A stretch of 64,000 nucleotides of DNA from Monocercomonoides exilis (GCA_001643675.2 LSRY02000022.1:568001-632000), one strand, 5' to 3'; shown: positions 19,453 to 33,106, numbered from the stretch's first letter. Made by a program: numbers and translations. The notes: generated by a model from the letters alone, not told the origin.

Positions 19453-22400
19453 TTTTTCTTCTTCTTCTTCTCTCTCTTCTTCCTCTTCTTCATCTCCTCA
19501 TATTACTCTTTCTTCTCAAACCTTCGCTTCTTCCTCTTTTTCTCCTTTGCCCGCTGAACTCACAAGCAAAATCGAAACAACTTTGAAATTGAACAGATTT
19601 ATTCAGTCAATTGCTTCAAATCAAACATCAAAAAGAAATTATTTGACGAAAAATACAAAGTCAAATAATTCTTCTTCTCCTTCTCCTTCTTCTTCACCTT
19701 CTTCATTTAATTTGAATCAAAATCAAAAACATAGAGAAAGAGAAAGAGAAAGAGAAATAAACCCCCAAACCACTAAATCCAATGAAGAAGAAGTTGCAAT
19801 AGAAAAAAAAGATTTAGAAGATTTAGAAGAAGAAGAAGAAATTGAAGCAGAATCCGATCTTTTCGAGTGGATTGGCTGTGAAGACGTGTCATTTTTCATT
19901 CCCGGCGAAGACATTTTGATTCTTTCACACTCAAATTTTGTTGGTTTGAAGCAGATTTTGAATTCTTTTTCGCAAACAACCTCTTCTTCTCCTCAGAATT
20001 TGTTGTCTGATCTTTCACCTCCTGCTTTTTTAAGCAGCGTTGCTTCAAAAACTGCAAGTTCTTCTTCTTCTTCTTCCTCTTCCTCTTCCTCTTCCTCTTC
20101 TTCCTCTTCTCTTTCTCCTTTTCCTCTTCGAACCAAAAAAATTCATCCATTCAGTTCTCTTTCCACACAACAAAAGGACTTTTTATTCCGCTCTGCCATT
20201 CGAAAGCTCAAAACTATGTCACAAATCGCTGCTTTTTCAAATAAACCTCAAAATTCTTCTTCTTTTTCTCATTTTCCTTCTTCTTCCTCTTCTTCTTTCT
20301 CCTCTTTCTCTTCTTCTTCTCCTTCCTCTCTTTCTCCTTCCTCTCTTTCTCCTTCTTCTCTTTCTCCTCTTTTCTCTTCATTTGACCCAGTTTTGAACCG
20401 AACTCCGTTTGCAACTGCAGAAAAAATGGCAAAGTTGGAAGAGCGAATGAATATGATGCAAAATGGGATTGCTTTTTCGTTTGAGATTGTGGATTCACAT
20501 TTGGATTGGCTGGAGAGGAGGAGGAGGAGAGAGGGAGAAGAAGGAGAAAGAGAAGAAGAAGAAGAAGAAGAAGAAGAAGAAGAAGAAGAAGAAGAAGAAG
20601 AAGAAGAAGAAGAAGAAGAAGAAGAGAGAGGGAAAGAGAATGAAGAAAAAGAAGAAAAAGGAAATGAAGGAAAAGAAATAAAAGAAGAAAATCAAAAAAT
20701 CTCAACAATTTCAAATTTTTCCTCTTCTTTGCCAAAATCACAGAAATCTTTAATTCGAAGCGAAAAACCAAATTCTCAAATTTTCAGTCAATTTCATCCA
20801 CATTTATCTCCTGTTCTGATTTACATGCAGAAAAGATTGGATTTCATAGAAGATTCATTCAATCAGTTGTTTTCAGACGAGGAGGAGGAGGAGGAAGAAG
20901 AAGAAGAAGATGATGATGATGGAAAAGAAGGAGAAGAAGAAGAAGAAAATAAAATGGATCAAAATAACAAGTTATTTAAAAATTATATTCAAAAAGGCGA
21001 TTTGCAAAGCAACAAAATGAATTACTTTGCAAATGGAATCGAAAATGGAAAAGTGAAAACGATGAAAACTTTAAATTCCACAAACAATTTTGAGGATAAC
21101 AACAATATTTCAATTGCAGAAGCAATAAAAAGGGCAAAAATGAATGAAAAAAACGCAAATTTTCTCGAAAAAAGTGAAAAAAATGTGAAAGAATTGAAAA
21201 AAAAGAAGAGGAAGATGATGAAAAAATTGAGGATGGAGGTTTTGTTTCCCCTTCAGAACGAGGTTGTTGAGATGTGTTTGACTGAAATTGAGAACAGGAT
21301 TATTCAACAGAGAGAAGAAAGAGAAGAAGAAAGAGAAGAAGAAAGAGAAGAAGAAGAAGAAGAAGAAGGAAAGCAAAATAAACGAGGAAGAAGAAAGAGA
21401 GAGAGAAATGAAAAACAAAGAGAAATAAATAAGAAGGAAGAAAAAGATGAGAAAGATGAAAAAGAAAAAGAAATGAATATTACACCAGAAAATCAAATTT
21501 CTTCTTCTTCTTCTTCTTCTTTTCCTTCATCATCATCATCATCTTCTTCTTCTCTTCCTTCTTCATCTTCCATTTATGAGAATGAAGTTAATTCAAACAA
21601 ACCTCCATTTGATATGGAAGAAATGAAAGAAGAAATGAAAAAATGGATGAGAGAAGAATGGAAAAAGATGATTGAATTGGGAAATTTGAATGAAAACAAT
21701 GAAAAAATAGAGAAAGAGAAAGAGAAAGAGAAAGAGAAAGAGAAAGAGAAAGAGAAAGAGAAAGAGAAAGAGAAAGAGAAAGAGAAAGAGAAGGAGAAGG
21801 AGAAAGAAAATGAAGAAAATGAAGAAGAGAAAGAAGAGAAAGAGGAAAAGGAAGAAGAAAACGAGAAAGAGAAAGAGAAAGAGAAAGAAGAACAAAAAGA
21901 ATTATCAAATGAATTACAAGGCAAGCAAAATGAAAAAATAGAAAATATTGATGATGAAAAGATGAATAAAATGGCAGAAGAAATGAAAAGTTTGATTGAA
22001 GAAATGAAAAAACTGAAGAATGAAATTGTTCATCAAAAGGAAGGAAGGAAAGAAGAAGATGAAGAAGAAGAGAAAGAAGGAGAAGAGAAAGAAGGAGAGA
22101 AAGAAGAAGAAGAGAACAAAGGAGAAGAGAACAAAGGAGAAGAAAGAGAAGAAGAAGGTAATGAAAACGATAAAGAGGAGGAAGAAGAAAGAGAAAGAAA
22201 AGAAAAGAAAAATGAAACAGAAGGAGAAGAAATGAAAAAAGAAGAAAAAGATCAAGAAATCAATAGAATGAAAGAAGAAAAAGAAAAAGAAAAAGAAATA
22301 GAAAAAGAAAAAGAAGAAAAAGATGAAGAAAAAGAAGAAAAAGAAAAAGAAACAAAACTATTGTCAAATAAAAAGCAAATTGAAGAGAAGATTGAAGAGC

Positions 22401-25400
22401 AAAGCAAGAAAATCGAAGCAATCGAAGAAGAAGTTGAGAAGATGGAAGAATTTAAAGCAGAAATTTTGAAGGAAATTGAAAGAATGAAAGAGAAAATGGA
22501 AAGAAGTTTGTTGTTTGAGAAGGAAGAAAGAAAAGAAAGAAAAGAAAGAAAAGAAAGAGGAGAAAGAGGAGAAAGAGGAAGAGAAGAAGAAGGAAAAGAA
22601 GTGAAAGAAAAAGAAAACATAAAAGATGAAAGAGAGGAAGAAGAAGAAGAAGATGGTGATGATGAAGTTGATCCAACTGAATCACAAAGACAAAACAATG
22701 AAAAATTGAACAAAGCAAAAAGTTTGATGAAAAAGGAAGGAGAAAATGAAAATGATGAAAATGAAGAAGAAGAAAATAAAGAAAATGGAGAAAATAAAGA
22801 AAATAAAGAGGAAGAGGAAGAGGAAGAGGAAGATGAAAAGGAAGAAAAAGAAGAGAGAAATAAAGAAAAGAATGAAGAATTCAACCAGAAAAAAGAAATA
22901 AATGAATTAAAAGAAAGTGTTGAAGAAGCGATTAATAAAATATCTTCCTTTGAAGATTTGTTAGAAAAAACGAAAAATGAAATCAAAAACGAAACAAAAG
23001 AAGAAGTTGGAATGGAGTTGAGAAATGAAATAGAAGCGCAAATGAACGAAAGAATGATGATGTTTTGTGAAGATGGCGTTTTTCAAGCAATTTTAATGAA
23101 AGTTGTGGAGAAAAGAGAGAAAGAGAAGGAAGAGAAGGAGAAAGAAGAGAAAGAGAAAGGAAGAGAAAAAGAGGAAGAAGAGGAAGAAGAGGAAGAAGAA
23201 AAGAAAATTGAAGCTATTTTGAATCAATTGGAAGAAATGAAGAAGAATGAAGAAGAAAAAGAAATCGAAAATGAGAAAAAGAAAGAAGAAGAGGAAAGAA
23301 AAGTTGGAAAGGCAATGAAAGAAATACAAGAAATTTTGAATAAACACGAAACGCAAATTAACGAATTGATAACATTCAAAGAAAATAGAGAAGAAAAAGA
23401 AGAAGAAGAACAAAAGGAAAAGGAGAAAGAGAAAGAGAAAGAGAAAGAGAAGGAGAAAGAGAAGGAAGAAAAAGAAAAGAAAGAAGAAGAAGAAAAGGCA
23501 AAAGCTAATAAATCGAGAGAATGTGAAATGAATGAACTGAAAGAAGAAGTGGCAAATATAAACAGAGTTGTTGGAGAATTTGAGGAAAGGGTGAAGGAAT
23601 GTGAAGATAAATTGAACCAACAAATAGAATATCAGAAAGAAAGAGAGAAAGAAAGAGAAGAAAGAGAAGAGAAAGAGAAAGAGAAAGAGAAAGAAGAAAG
23701 AGAAAAAGAAGAGAGAGAAAAAGAAGAGAGAGAGAAAGAAAAGAGAGAAAAAGAAGAAAAAGAGAAAGCAGAGAAAGAAAAGGAAGAAAAAGCCAAAAAA
23801 GAAGAAGAATTCAAGGAGAAAATGGAAGAAATGACGAATCAATTGGATGAAATGAAGAAGAGAGGAGAAGAAATAGAGAGAATGATGAACAAACAAAGCA
23901 GCATTCAACAAGAATTGAAGGAAAATATCGAAGAAATGAAAAACAAAGAAGATGAATTCGAAACAAAAATTGAACAGAAAATGGAAGAAGAAAGTGAAAA
24001 AACGAGAAATGATGTGAAGAATTTGAGTAAATCAATAGAAATTATGCAAGAAAAGATGGAAGAATGTGAAAATGAGATGGAAGTTGTTGAAAGCAAAATG
24101 AATAGACAAACAGAGGAAATGAACAAGACTAAAGAAGAATTGCTCAATAAAATGGAAGATTTTGAAGTGAAATTCGAAGGTTTTGGGAAAGAAATGGAAG
24201 AAATGGAAGAGAAAGAGAGAGAAAGAGAAGAGTCTGAAAAGAGAAGGAAAGAAGAAGAAGAGAAGAGGGAAGAAGCGGAGAAGCAGAGAGGAGAAGTGGA
24301 AAAGGAAAGAGAAGAAAGAGAAAAGGAAAGAGAGGAAAAGGAAAAGGAAAGAAAGGAAATGGAAAGAGAGAGAGAAGAAAAAGAAAAAGAAAGAGAAGAA
24401 AAGGAAAGAGAAAGAGAAGAAAATGAAAATGAAAGAGAAGAAAATGAAAAGATATTTGAAGAAAGAATGAAAGAATTGGAGGAGAAAGAGAAGAAAGAAG
24501 AAGAAAGAGAAAGAGAAAGAGAGGAAAGAGAGGAAAGAGAAAGGAAAGAAAGAGAAGAGAAAGAGAAAGAAACAGAGAAACAGCCTATATCACCGGAATA
24601 TCATGAAACAAAAGAGGAAAAGAAAGAAAACGAATCAAAGTTAAATGAAGAAGAAAGAAGCCAAATGGAACGAAATAACTTGGCAGAAAATGAGAAAGAC
24701 AAAGAAAAGAGTAAATTTGAAGAGCAAATCGAAGACGAAATTCGAACTTTAAAGCAGACTTTGCAGCAATTGAATAACGAAATGAATGAGGAATTGAAAA
24801 AGATGAAGGAAAAACTAAAGCAGCAAGGAATCCATGAAAGAGGAGAAGGAGAAGGAGAAGGAGAAGGAGAAGGAGGAGAAAGAGGAAAAGGAAAGAAGAA
24901 GGGAAAAGAATTCGAGAATGAAAGGAGTGAAGATAAAGATAAAAAAGAAGAGGAGGAAGAAGGTGAAGAAGATTCAAGCGAAGGGAAAAATTACAGAACT
25001 CAAAAAATAGATGGAGAACAGAAAAGAGAAGATTTGGATGGTAACAAAGAAGAAGAAGAAGATGATGATGATGAGGAGGAGGATGAGGATGAGGATGAGA
25101 AAGGAATAAATAAAGAGAGAAAAGAAGATGAAGAAGACGACAAAGATAAAGATGACGAAGAAGAAGAGGAAGAAGAGGAAGAGGAAGAAGATGATGATGA
25201 AAGAAGAGGAGAATCAATTGATCGGACAAAAGAAGAGAGTAATGAAGAGAACGGAGACGAATGGGAAACATCAGACTTTTTCGATGTTAACAGCGACTCT
25301 AAGCAAAAACACCACAAAAGAAAACATCACAAAAATGGCAAACAAAACAAGAAAGACAGAAAAGATAAGAGAGAAAAGAGAGAAAGAGAAAGAGAAAGAG

Positions 25401-26574
25401 AACAGAATAGAAAGAAAAAATCAAGAAAAGAAGATTATGATGAAAGTGATGAAGAATTCAATGATAATGAAGAAAACAAAGAGAAAGAGAAAGAAAAAGA
25501 AAAAGAAAAAGAAAAAGAAAAAGAACGAGTGGAAGAGAAAGAAAGGCAAAGGGAAGCAGAGAAGCAAAAAATTGATTCATTGGAAAGGTGTGTTCATCTG
25601 CTGAATGGAGAAGTGAATGAGCTGAAGGTTGTGATGGCGCATCAAGTGGACATTTTGGAAGAGCTGATTAAAAAAGGCGGAGAGAAAGAAGAAATCAGTC
25701 TAACAAGATTGGATGAGCTGAGAAGAAGCGAAGAAGACATTGTGTTGAAGTGGAGGGCTTTGAAAGAAGATGCAAAGAGAAAACAGAAAGATGGAGAGAG
25801 AGAAGGAGAAGGAGAAGGAGAAGGAGAAGGAGAAGGAGAAGGAGAAGGAGAAGGAGGAGAAGGAAGAGGAGAAAGAGGAAATGAAGAGGAGGATTCCTTA
25901 ATTGTTGAAGCAGATAGTGAAGGAAAAGAAGAAACAAAAGAAGAATTGAAATTGCATAATCCATTAAAATCATCCAAATTATCAGATCCCACTAGAAACA
26001 AGGAGAAGGTATCACAGCTTATGCCAAAAGCGGAAGATGAAGCAAACTTGGACGGAAAAGACGAAGATAAAAAATTAGAAATGATGATTTTGGATCAGAA
26101 CGAAAAAATCCAGAAATTAATGGAGCTTTTAAGAAATACGATATCGAATGAGAAAGAAAAAAGAGAAAAAGGAGAAGGAAAAGAGAAAGAAGAAGTAGAT
26201 GAAGGAGAGGAAATAAATGATGAAAAAGTTAAAAAGCAAGAGAAGGAAGTGAAAACAGAACTCAAATTGAATGCTGAGTATAAACCTCATTTAAATTCAA
26301 AAGATAATGAAGAACTAAGAGGCAGAAGAGAAGAAAACTCAAATGGAATAAACGTAAACAAGTCGGACATTATACTGGCTCAAAAAATGAAAGTGGTTTG
26401 CTCATTTCTTTCAAATATTCTAATTTTGATGTTTTTTTTGAAATGTTTTTCATTTTATTTTATTTTATTTTATTTTTGAAGGTGTCAAATGCTCTTCTGG
26501 TCATCAGGAACGTTATCGCAAATGTGGAATCTCGTGTTAATGTTATTGAAGAAAAATACTTAAAATTCAAATGA
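17028..26574 (+). CDS. LRR (RNI-type) plus giant Glu/Lys coiled-coil protein, ~2,943 aa, 7 exons
   Basis: Exons 17028-17057, 17122-17253, 17313-17702, 17818-18314, 18515-18788, 18977-26392 and 26482-26574 join in one frame from ATG to TGA; all introns are GT-AG. The N-terminus has a Cys-rich segment (HLCHQN...CTCFCLRANNES). Residues ~55-440 are ribonuclease-inhibitor-like leucine-rich repeats: 'ILILSDCKLEDEGVTVLCSSL', 'LKMLDLSSNGISDAGCSALCQSL' and 'LKVLNLRDNKITDASSESIAML', interrupted by an acidic insert. The last repeat (ICEGLQSNISLISFVWNEYPL) lies in exon 6, proving that the LRR exons and the long exon belong together. Then ~150 residues are Ser-rich, and ~2,000 residues are Glu/Lys/Arg-rich, predicted coiled coil. 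The C-terminal exon encodes 'VSNALLVIRNVIANVESRVNVIEEKYLKFK'-type helix (31 codons). Likely a cytoskeletal or flagellar scaffold; function not known. About 95 Gln codons, none TAA/TAG. Confidence 0.8.
18815..18870. repeat. AG dinucleotide microsatellite in an intron
   Basis: About 28 AG units inside the LRR gene intron 18789-18976. The frame runs on into the repeat as (RE)n, but the next LRR is recovered only when the stretch from GTGTGG to the TATAG acceptor is removed. Confidence 0.85.
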
Positions 26575-26845
26575 TCAGTCTTTTCAAAAAAATCATTTCA
26601 ACGAAAATCGTTGGAATTACAAACAAAATGTGTATCAATTATTTCTGCATGAGAAACACGATTGGAAGACCAAAGAAGTTCAAAAGATCATTAAAAAAAA
26701 AATAAAACATTATAGTCATTTTGTATTATCACTTCGCTCACGCTTCAAGAAGAATTTCTTGACCAATTAACAGAAAATTTATTTTGAGTTAATTCAATTT
26801 ATCCTCAATTACCTTTATGAATTCAAAACAAGAAAATGAAAGGAT

Positions 26846-27181
26846 TTATTTGTTTTTGAATGATAAAACATGATAAACTCTTTTTCCAGTTTCCCTATTT
26901 TTTATTTTATCTTTTTTAACTTTTTCTTTGGTTATTGTTAATAAGTTTTCCAAAAACAAAGCAAATTCCTTTTGTGCATATTTTTTACTCAACAATTGAT
27001 ATGTACCTTTGTTCTCTTTTTCCAAGAATAACTTAAATTTTCTTGTGTGAATATTTAACGATAACAAGTTAATTGAATTAGATTCCAAAATCTTTTCGAT
27101 TCTTACAATTATTTTCTCATCCATCATTTTAAAAGTTAAAGAGAAATTTGTTTTTTGTCCGTTCTTTTTTTCAATTGACAA
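26846..27181 (-). CDS. Small Lys-rich protein, possibly SRP14-like (weak)
   Basis: Minus-strand frame of ~111 codons without an ATG at its 5' end; the first in-frame Met pair is ~20 codons in, so a short upstream exon is possible. The C-terminal half reads 'LLSKKYAQKEFALFLENLL' then 'KEKVKKDKIKNRE', which resembles the 'ssKEv.kF...y.nllk...d.LKKRdkK' end of SRP14, but the match is short and could be chance. The frame stops at TAA (26848). AT-rich codon use like its surroundings. Confidence 0.25.
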   Translation of the reverse strand: MSIEKKNGQKTNFSLTFKMMDEKIIVRIEKILESNSINLLSLNIHTRKFKLFLEKENKGTYQLLSKKYAQKEFALFLENLLTITKEKVKKDKIKNRETGKRVYHVLSFKNK

Positions 27182-29150
27182 GAATTTTTATTCTATTTCC
27201 GAAAATGTTTTGGTAAGATGTTACATATTGGGTTCCAATTTTCACTGTGAAATAATATGAATAGGGCTATTATTTTATCTTGACCTTTTTTCTTTATCCA
27301 GACCTTTTTCTTTTTTGCCATGCTTTAAGCTTTACGCAAGCCTGCGATAAATAAAAAATAACCAGAAATGTTTGAAATGTTTTATTTTCCTTATTCTGTA
27401 TTTTTTGTTCAATATTTCATGTTTTTCAAAAAGATCGAGGATTATAATAATTTTATGTTTTGATCATTGACTTGCTGCTTTTCCAGCAAATATTTTTTAC
27501 AAGAAGTTTTCAGTTTTCATATCATAATACATTGTTTCTTTTTTATAAGTTAAACTTGTTTAAAACTTTCTCAACTTGTTTTTTTAACACTTTTTCTCAT
27601 TTCATACATTTTTTTAAAAAACACGGTTTCAGAGACATGCATCCATTTGTTTTAAAATTTATTGAAATGAAATAAAAACAAATTTGAAATGAAATGATAT
27701 CTCAAAGAAAAAACAACAAAACATTTGTATGTGACGAACAGTTTTCAGATCAAAATTTTCATATGTTCTTCCATTTTGATTTAAATTCTTGTTCAGTTCT
27801 TTTTCTTTTCAGAATTAAATAAAAATATACAATAAATAACACCTTGTTTTTATTTTTTATGTGCTTAAAAATTCAAACAAATTCATATTTGTTCCGAAAA
27901 TCGTGTTTTAAGCAAAAACAGTGAAATGAGAAAAAAAGGTTAAAAATTTTATTGAAAAAGTCAAAAATAAGTTAAAATAATAATATAGGAATGTGGAATT
28001 GTGATGCTGTGGCTTTAAACGTTCGGTACAAAATATTAGCTTCACGGCCAGCAAGTCTTTGATCTGGGTCCTAAAATTATAAAAATTTTTAATATTTTTT
28101 TGAACATAAAAAATTCAAAATTTTTTTCAACAGAATTCTGAAAAACATAAATATCAAGAAGTCTATTTATTTTGTTTTTGTTATTAGCCTTTTCACAAAT
28201 CAAAAAAGCAAAAATAAGTTTCAAAAAAATAGGGTTGAGATAAAATTTTGAGGTCAAGATAAAATATGCACCCTATTTCACCTAAATTTACACACTCGAA
28301 TGAAAACATTCTTTTAATGATGTTTTTTGTTTTGAAAATTTATGATTATTGTTGTATAATCCTATTTGAACAGCATTATTTAATCATTTTCACTCAAAAG
28401 AGAACACAAATTTATTTAAAATTTAGTGTGAATAATGAAAAGAAAACAATAAAGTTGAAAAAATATCTTTTGATCGAGTCAATAACAACAATTAATTAGA
28501 GGACTTAATGATTATTGTTAAACAAATCAGGAAATATTTAGGAGAATGAAGAAAAAACATGTTATTTCCATCAATTTTTGAAAAATTCCTGTTCTATTTT
28601 TGGTAATGAAACTGAAATTTATTACAAATTTGTTAATTGTTGAAATATAATTACACGTTTATAAATCGAATTATCAATCATGAAGTATTTTTTGTGATAA
28701 TTCAAGATGATTTCTATGATAATTATCGGACCCAATATCTTACGCTTTACCAATGTTTTTCGAAATTGATTTGATCAAAAAACATTTTTTTTGATCAAAT
28801 TGTTCAATCTTGGTGATTATTTTTGAATTCATATTATTTCATACATAATTTTCGGTTCGAAAATTAATATTGAATATTTACAAAAAAATTCTGAAGAGTG
28901 AAATAATTTTTTAGACATTTTTATCTTTTATTTTAATAAAACGTATGTGTTAAAAAACAATTATTGTGCTTATTCTTTTTTGAATAAAAAATAAATTTCA
29001 AAAAATCAACAATCTTTGTAGAATTAACACCCCGAAAAAATATCTGATTTCAAAAATAAACACTCAGCTTTAAAAAATTTCATCCAAAAAATGAGTTGCC
29101 AGTCATAAAAACGTTAATATTTAAGGAATCAACATTGAAATGAAACCAAT
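27182..29150. other. AT-rich intergenic stretch, nothing recognised
   Basis: Very AT-rich with no long coherent frame on either strand. Two or three phrases resemble degraded coding sequence (for example around 28,020-28,070), but none could be assigned. Confidence 0.5.
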
Positions 29151-29189
29151 AGTATTTATTGCATAAGTCTTTAGTTTTTCAAAACATCA

Positions 29190-30060
29190 AAAAAGTCAGA
29201 TATATTCTCAATATAAGAAACATTCGAGAACTTCAAAGTGTCAACAGTGCAAGAAATGTGTTTCCTGCCTTAAAAATACAACTCTAGAGTCTTCAAATTT
29301 GTATATTTCAATTGTGATAATGATTCTTTTGATGTTTTGGCTGGAAATCAAAGATTGGCAAATTGGAATGATGCTAAATGTATCTCAAATGACGATTGGA
29401 TACTGGACAAGCGTTGCAAGGTCAACTGCGTTAAATTACTTGAATTACAGAAATGAAAAAATTGGAGGGGAAGGCAAAAAAGAAGAAATTGATGAAGCAG
29501 CATGGAGGAGACGGAAATACAAAAAAGGTTTTAACATTTAATATCAATTTTGAAAACATTAATATAAATTTATTTGTTTTGAAAATAACTATTTTTTGAA
29601 TTAGGAAAGCTGAAAAAATATATGTGGATATTCGGAGCTGTCGAACGAAAAGGCGAAGAATAATTAGGTAAAAAATTTGTGGTCATTTTCCTAATCGAGA
29701 AAAAGAGACACTAATCCCAATAATAAAAAATCGAATCAAGGAAGGAACAACAATAATCAGCGACGAGTGGAAAGATAAAACTTGCTGAGGAGAAATTGGC
29801 TACACACTCCAAACCGTCTGCCACAAACGTTATTTCATTGACCCTGTTACGAAAGCCAATACGAACACTATCGAAGGAATGTGCGCACATCTGAGATCTT
29901 TTTCCTCGGATATGGAGTGAGAGAGCGATTCATTCCTGGAGATTTTTTAACTTTTATTGAAAAACGATCAAGAATTCAGTTCAATGGAGAATTCATTGAA
30001 AAAGAGAAAAATTTTCCATTTCAAGATGGATTTGAATTGTTAATTGTTGAGGATGAAGAT
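29190..30060 (+). pseudogene. Merlin / IS1595-type DDE transposase, interrupted by a hAT insertion
   Basis: Two exons (to 29527 and from 29605; intron with GTTTTA donor). The N-terminus has a zinc motif 'CQQCKKCVSCLKNTT', then a helix-turn-helix-like 'IGMMLNVSQMTIGYWTSVA'. The catalytic Asp is in 'EEIDEAAW', the second in 'TTIISDEWKD' and the Glu in 'NTIEGMCAHLRS', the order and spacing of the IS1595/ISXO2-like (Merlin) DDE domain. Damage: a one-base shift near 29,645 that one extra A would repair, an in-frame TAA at ~29,668 and a TGA inside 'KTC*GEIGY'. At 30060 the frame is cut by the 4.28-kb hAT-type element; the C-terminal remainder (acidic, 'NENNDILCQSVFFG...') resumes at 34351-34541 in the same frame. 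So the hAT element inserted into an existing Merlin gene. Confidence 0.72.
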
Positions 30061-31412
30061 TAGGCCTTTGCGACAAGGTATTTTTTCGTTATGCGTGTCG
30101 GTCGATAGAATGAACCTGTGTCGAGGATTTTTTTTTTTTTTTTTTTTTTTTGATGAGAGAAAAAAGGATTCTTTTTTTATCAAATTAATCTGTAATTTTC
30201 AACTTGTGTCTGAATTTCTTTCTGACTGAAAAATCCCATTTTTTCATGATCAAACAATAAAATTTGACTTTTTCGATAGTTATTTGTTGATTAAACGACA
30301 ACTTAGAGGGCAAATAATTAAAATTGCAAAATTTAGAAAATAAAACTGTTTATTAACAATGGAAGATGAAACAAAAACACAAAAATTTTTTATCAAACCA
30401 AAAATAAAAAAGAAATTGAAGTGTGATGGCAATTGTCAGATCTTAGAATATTTATAGTATAAGTTCAGACAATTGAGTTATATAAAGTGAAGAAAATTGA
30501 AGCTATGCTATTTATTTTTATTTCATTCTATCTGTTAATATATTTCTGCATCTTTCAATTATCTTCATTTAACGCTGTAAATAGACTATAGTCAGTTCAT
30601 AACAAAAAAATTGAATTAAAACATGACATATGCAATTGAAAGTTGATGAGTTGAAGCAAAAATTGAAAAAAAGTATTTCTGTTATTTAAAGAAGCAGTAG
30701 AAAAAGACGAGTTGTTAACGTCACAGAGCATCATCCTGTTGCTCTTCATTCACTCCTTCCCGTCCTCTTTGTCAGCGCTGTTGTATGTCTCAAAAGAAAG
30801 AGACTAGATGCCCTACACATTGCCGAACATGACTCACTCTTATTCAGACATCCACTTCCGCTAGCTTTAAACAGGCCATGCAGATCTTTCAGGAGAAAAA
30901 GAAGGCAGAGACGTAGAAGAAAAAGACTGGAACATTACTGTCTGTTGGAGTTGGTGTTATAATTGTTGGGGCAAAAGCTGAAATAATGGAAATGATATTG
31001 ATGATGTGCTTATTGAAAATGTTGCTCCTGAAAGAGCTTTGTCGAATGTTTGAAGAGAATTGTTGAAGAAGAAGAAGCAACTAGAGTGAGAAAAAAAGGT
31101 GGATACGATAATTGCTGATTATTTTGTGTTAAGACTGCAGAATTTAATGGAAGCAATTCCTTAGAAAACAATGAAATGGACACAGTACATTGAGAATGAA
31201 GACACCTTGAAAGAATTGATATAGATTGATAAAACGCAATTGCTGTTGATGAACAGATCGAACACTTTGACTGATTATTTTGTGCATATGTGTTTTTTGG
31301 GCGCTATCTGTGATGGGAGAAAGAATAGGAACATTGCAAGTTGCAGAAAGAACTTCAATCCTATGAAAAGTTAACTGAGAATCAAAAGTGGATTGAAGCA
31401 AAGCTGGAGTAT

Positions 31413-32510
31413 CTAAAGATTCACTCCTAAAAGTTGCATCATTAACTTCCTCCTTATTTGATGCCAGTTCTCTTTCTCTCTCTTAAACTCTTCATCTTCA
31501 TCTTCATCTTCCTCTGTATTTCGTCCTCTTCTTTCTCCAGCGCATTTCCGGACACCAGAAAGCGCTGCACATCTGTAAACTGTATGCCACCTCAATCTCT
31601 GCCATCTTCGTTAGCAACGCAGCTGTTTGACCCAGCGCCTCAATCTGCTTCTCATTCAGCAGCTTCCACATCTTTCTTCGGCTTGTAGTGAATCTCTGTA
31701 AACTTCTCGTCCTGCAGCCTTAACACTTCTTCTTTTTGCTCAAATCGAAGAAGGCTCTGCTCGGCCTCCTCCTTCTTCCGCTTCTTTGCAAGTTTCTTCT
31801 CTTCCTTCCTCAACTTCTGCTTTTCATGATCAACAATTCTCTTCTGCTCTTCCCTCTGAATCTTCTCAATGGACTTGTTTTCTTTCCCTTCTCTTTGCAG
31901 TCTCCAATTACTTCTGCTTCGCTTCCATTGTTGCATCTCTCTGTTTTTCCTTCTCTTTCTCTCGCTGTTTCTGAATCTCTCTTTTTCACTCAGCCATTCG
32001 ATCTCCTTCGTTCACTCACCCTGCTGCGAGCTGCCACAATCTGTTGTTTTTTGCGTCTTATTCGTCTTTCGAGTCATCTGCTTTTTCTTCATTTGTTTCT
32101 GTTTTGCCTTTTTTGTTCTTTGTGTCATCTTCTTCAATCGGTCTTGTAAACAAAGCATCTTCTCTTACCCCTCCCTCTGACCATTTCTTCCGCTCAATCT
32201 TATCATTCCTCTTATTCCTTCAGAAGTACTTGTTCATTGCGATTCCCCAGATCTCCGCAAATGAATACTTCACATTGTCTCTCATGCACTCGTCATGTGT
32301 CTTCTGCTCTATCGTTTGCAGATTCCGCACATTCTCCTTCATGTCGCGCATCCTGCTGCTCCTCAGTCTCTGGCTGGTGTGCTGCCAGATCCAGCTCTCT
32401 CGCTTCCTTCTCACTCTTGCCAGCACATTCTGGATCGCACACTGCAACAATTAACGAAGCTGCTTCAACCCCACTTTCTGTCCGATGACAATTGTGTCCA
32501 GCATCCAAAG
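31413..32510 (-). pseudogene. Decayed coiled-coil gene captured inside the 4.3-kb hAT element
   Basis: GC-richer than its surroundings. The frame from 32450 reads 'NVLARVRRKRESW', then 'KYSFAEIWGIAMNKYF', then after a TGA (32222) 'RNKRNDKIERKKW', and on through TAA (~32060), TGA (~32018) and TGA (~31988) as charged helix. A frame change near 31,895 leads to 'EKIQREEQKRIVDHEKQKLRK' and 'DEKFTEIHYKPKKDVEAAE'; another near 31,655 leads to 'NEKQIEALGQTAALLTKMAE'. Coiled-coil composition suggests a cytoskeletal or axonemal protein, not identifiable. Each stop could come from CAA/CAG/CGA by a C-to-T change. Confidence 0.55.
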
Positions 32511-33066
32511 TCGAGTCGAATCGACGTTTGCAGATGCAGATGAGGGAGAAATTGAAGGTGATTGCAAAGAGATGTGTAAATCATGGATGAAAAAGATGCA
32601 ACAACGTTTGAAAAAGTTATAACGGGAGATGAAGATGGAAAAGGCAAAGAAGAAAAGGATGAATTTGATGATGAAGATGCACTGCTGTTTAGAGGGAAAG
32701 CCGTTTGAGGAAGAGTTTGTGTCTTTTATCGTGTCACTTCAGTTCTTGCCTTCAGTTGCTGATGCTACTGTTGTTAAATGAATAACTGATAACGCAGTTG
32801 AGTGCAGTAATAGATAGGTTTTGTTTTTCTATTTATGAATTTGCTTCGCTCAATGGAATAGACTTTTCGCAATTCGACAACAAACTGAAAAGAGGTCGGC
32901 TCACAATATATTGTGCACATTGTGAATGTGATGCAGATGATATTGATGGAGAAAGTGTTTACGTTGAAGAAATAGCAGAATGATGTGATGGTTGGTTTAT
33001 TGAGGGAGAAGTGGTTTGAAGGTGAAGCTTAAGAAATAAATTAAAAATTTTTGCTGGAAATGTTTC

Positions 33067-33106
<40 letters not shown>

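Noticed and set aside
20495-25973. Many open frames opposite the coiled-coil exon (poly-Phe/Ser/Leu)
   Set aside because: Reverse complement of GAA/AAG/GAG runs; composition-driven shadows.
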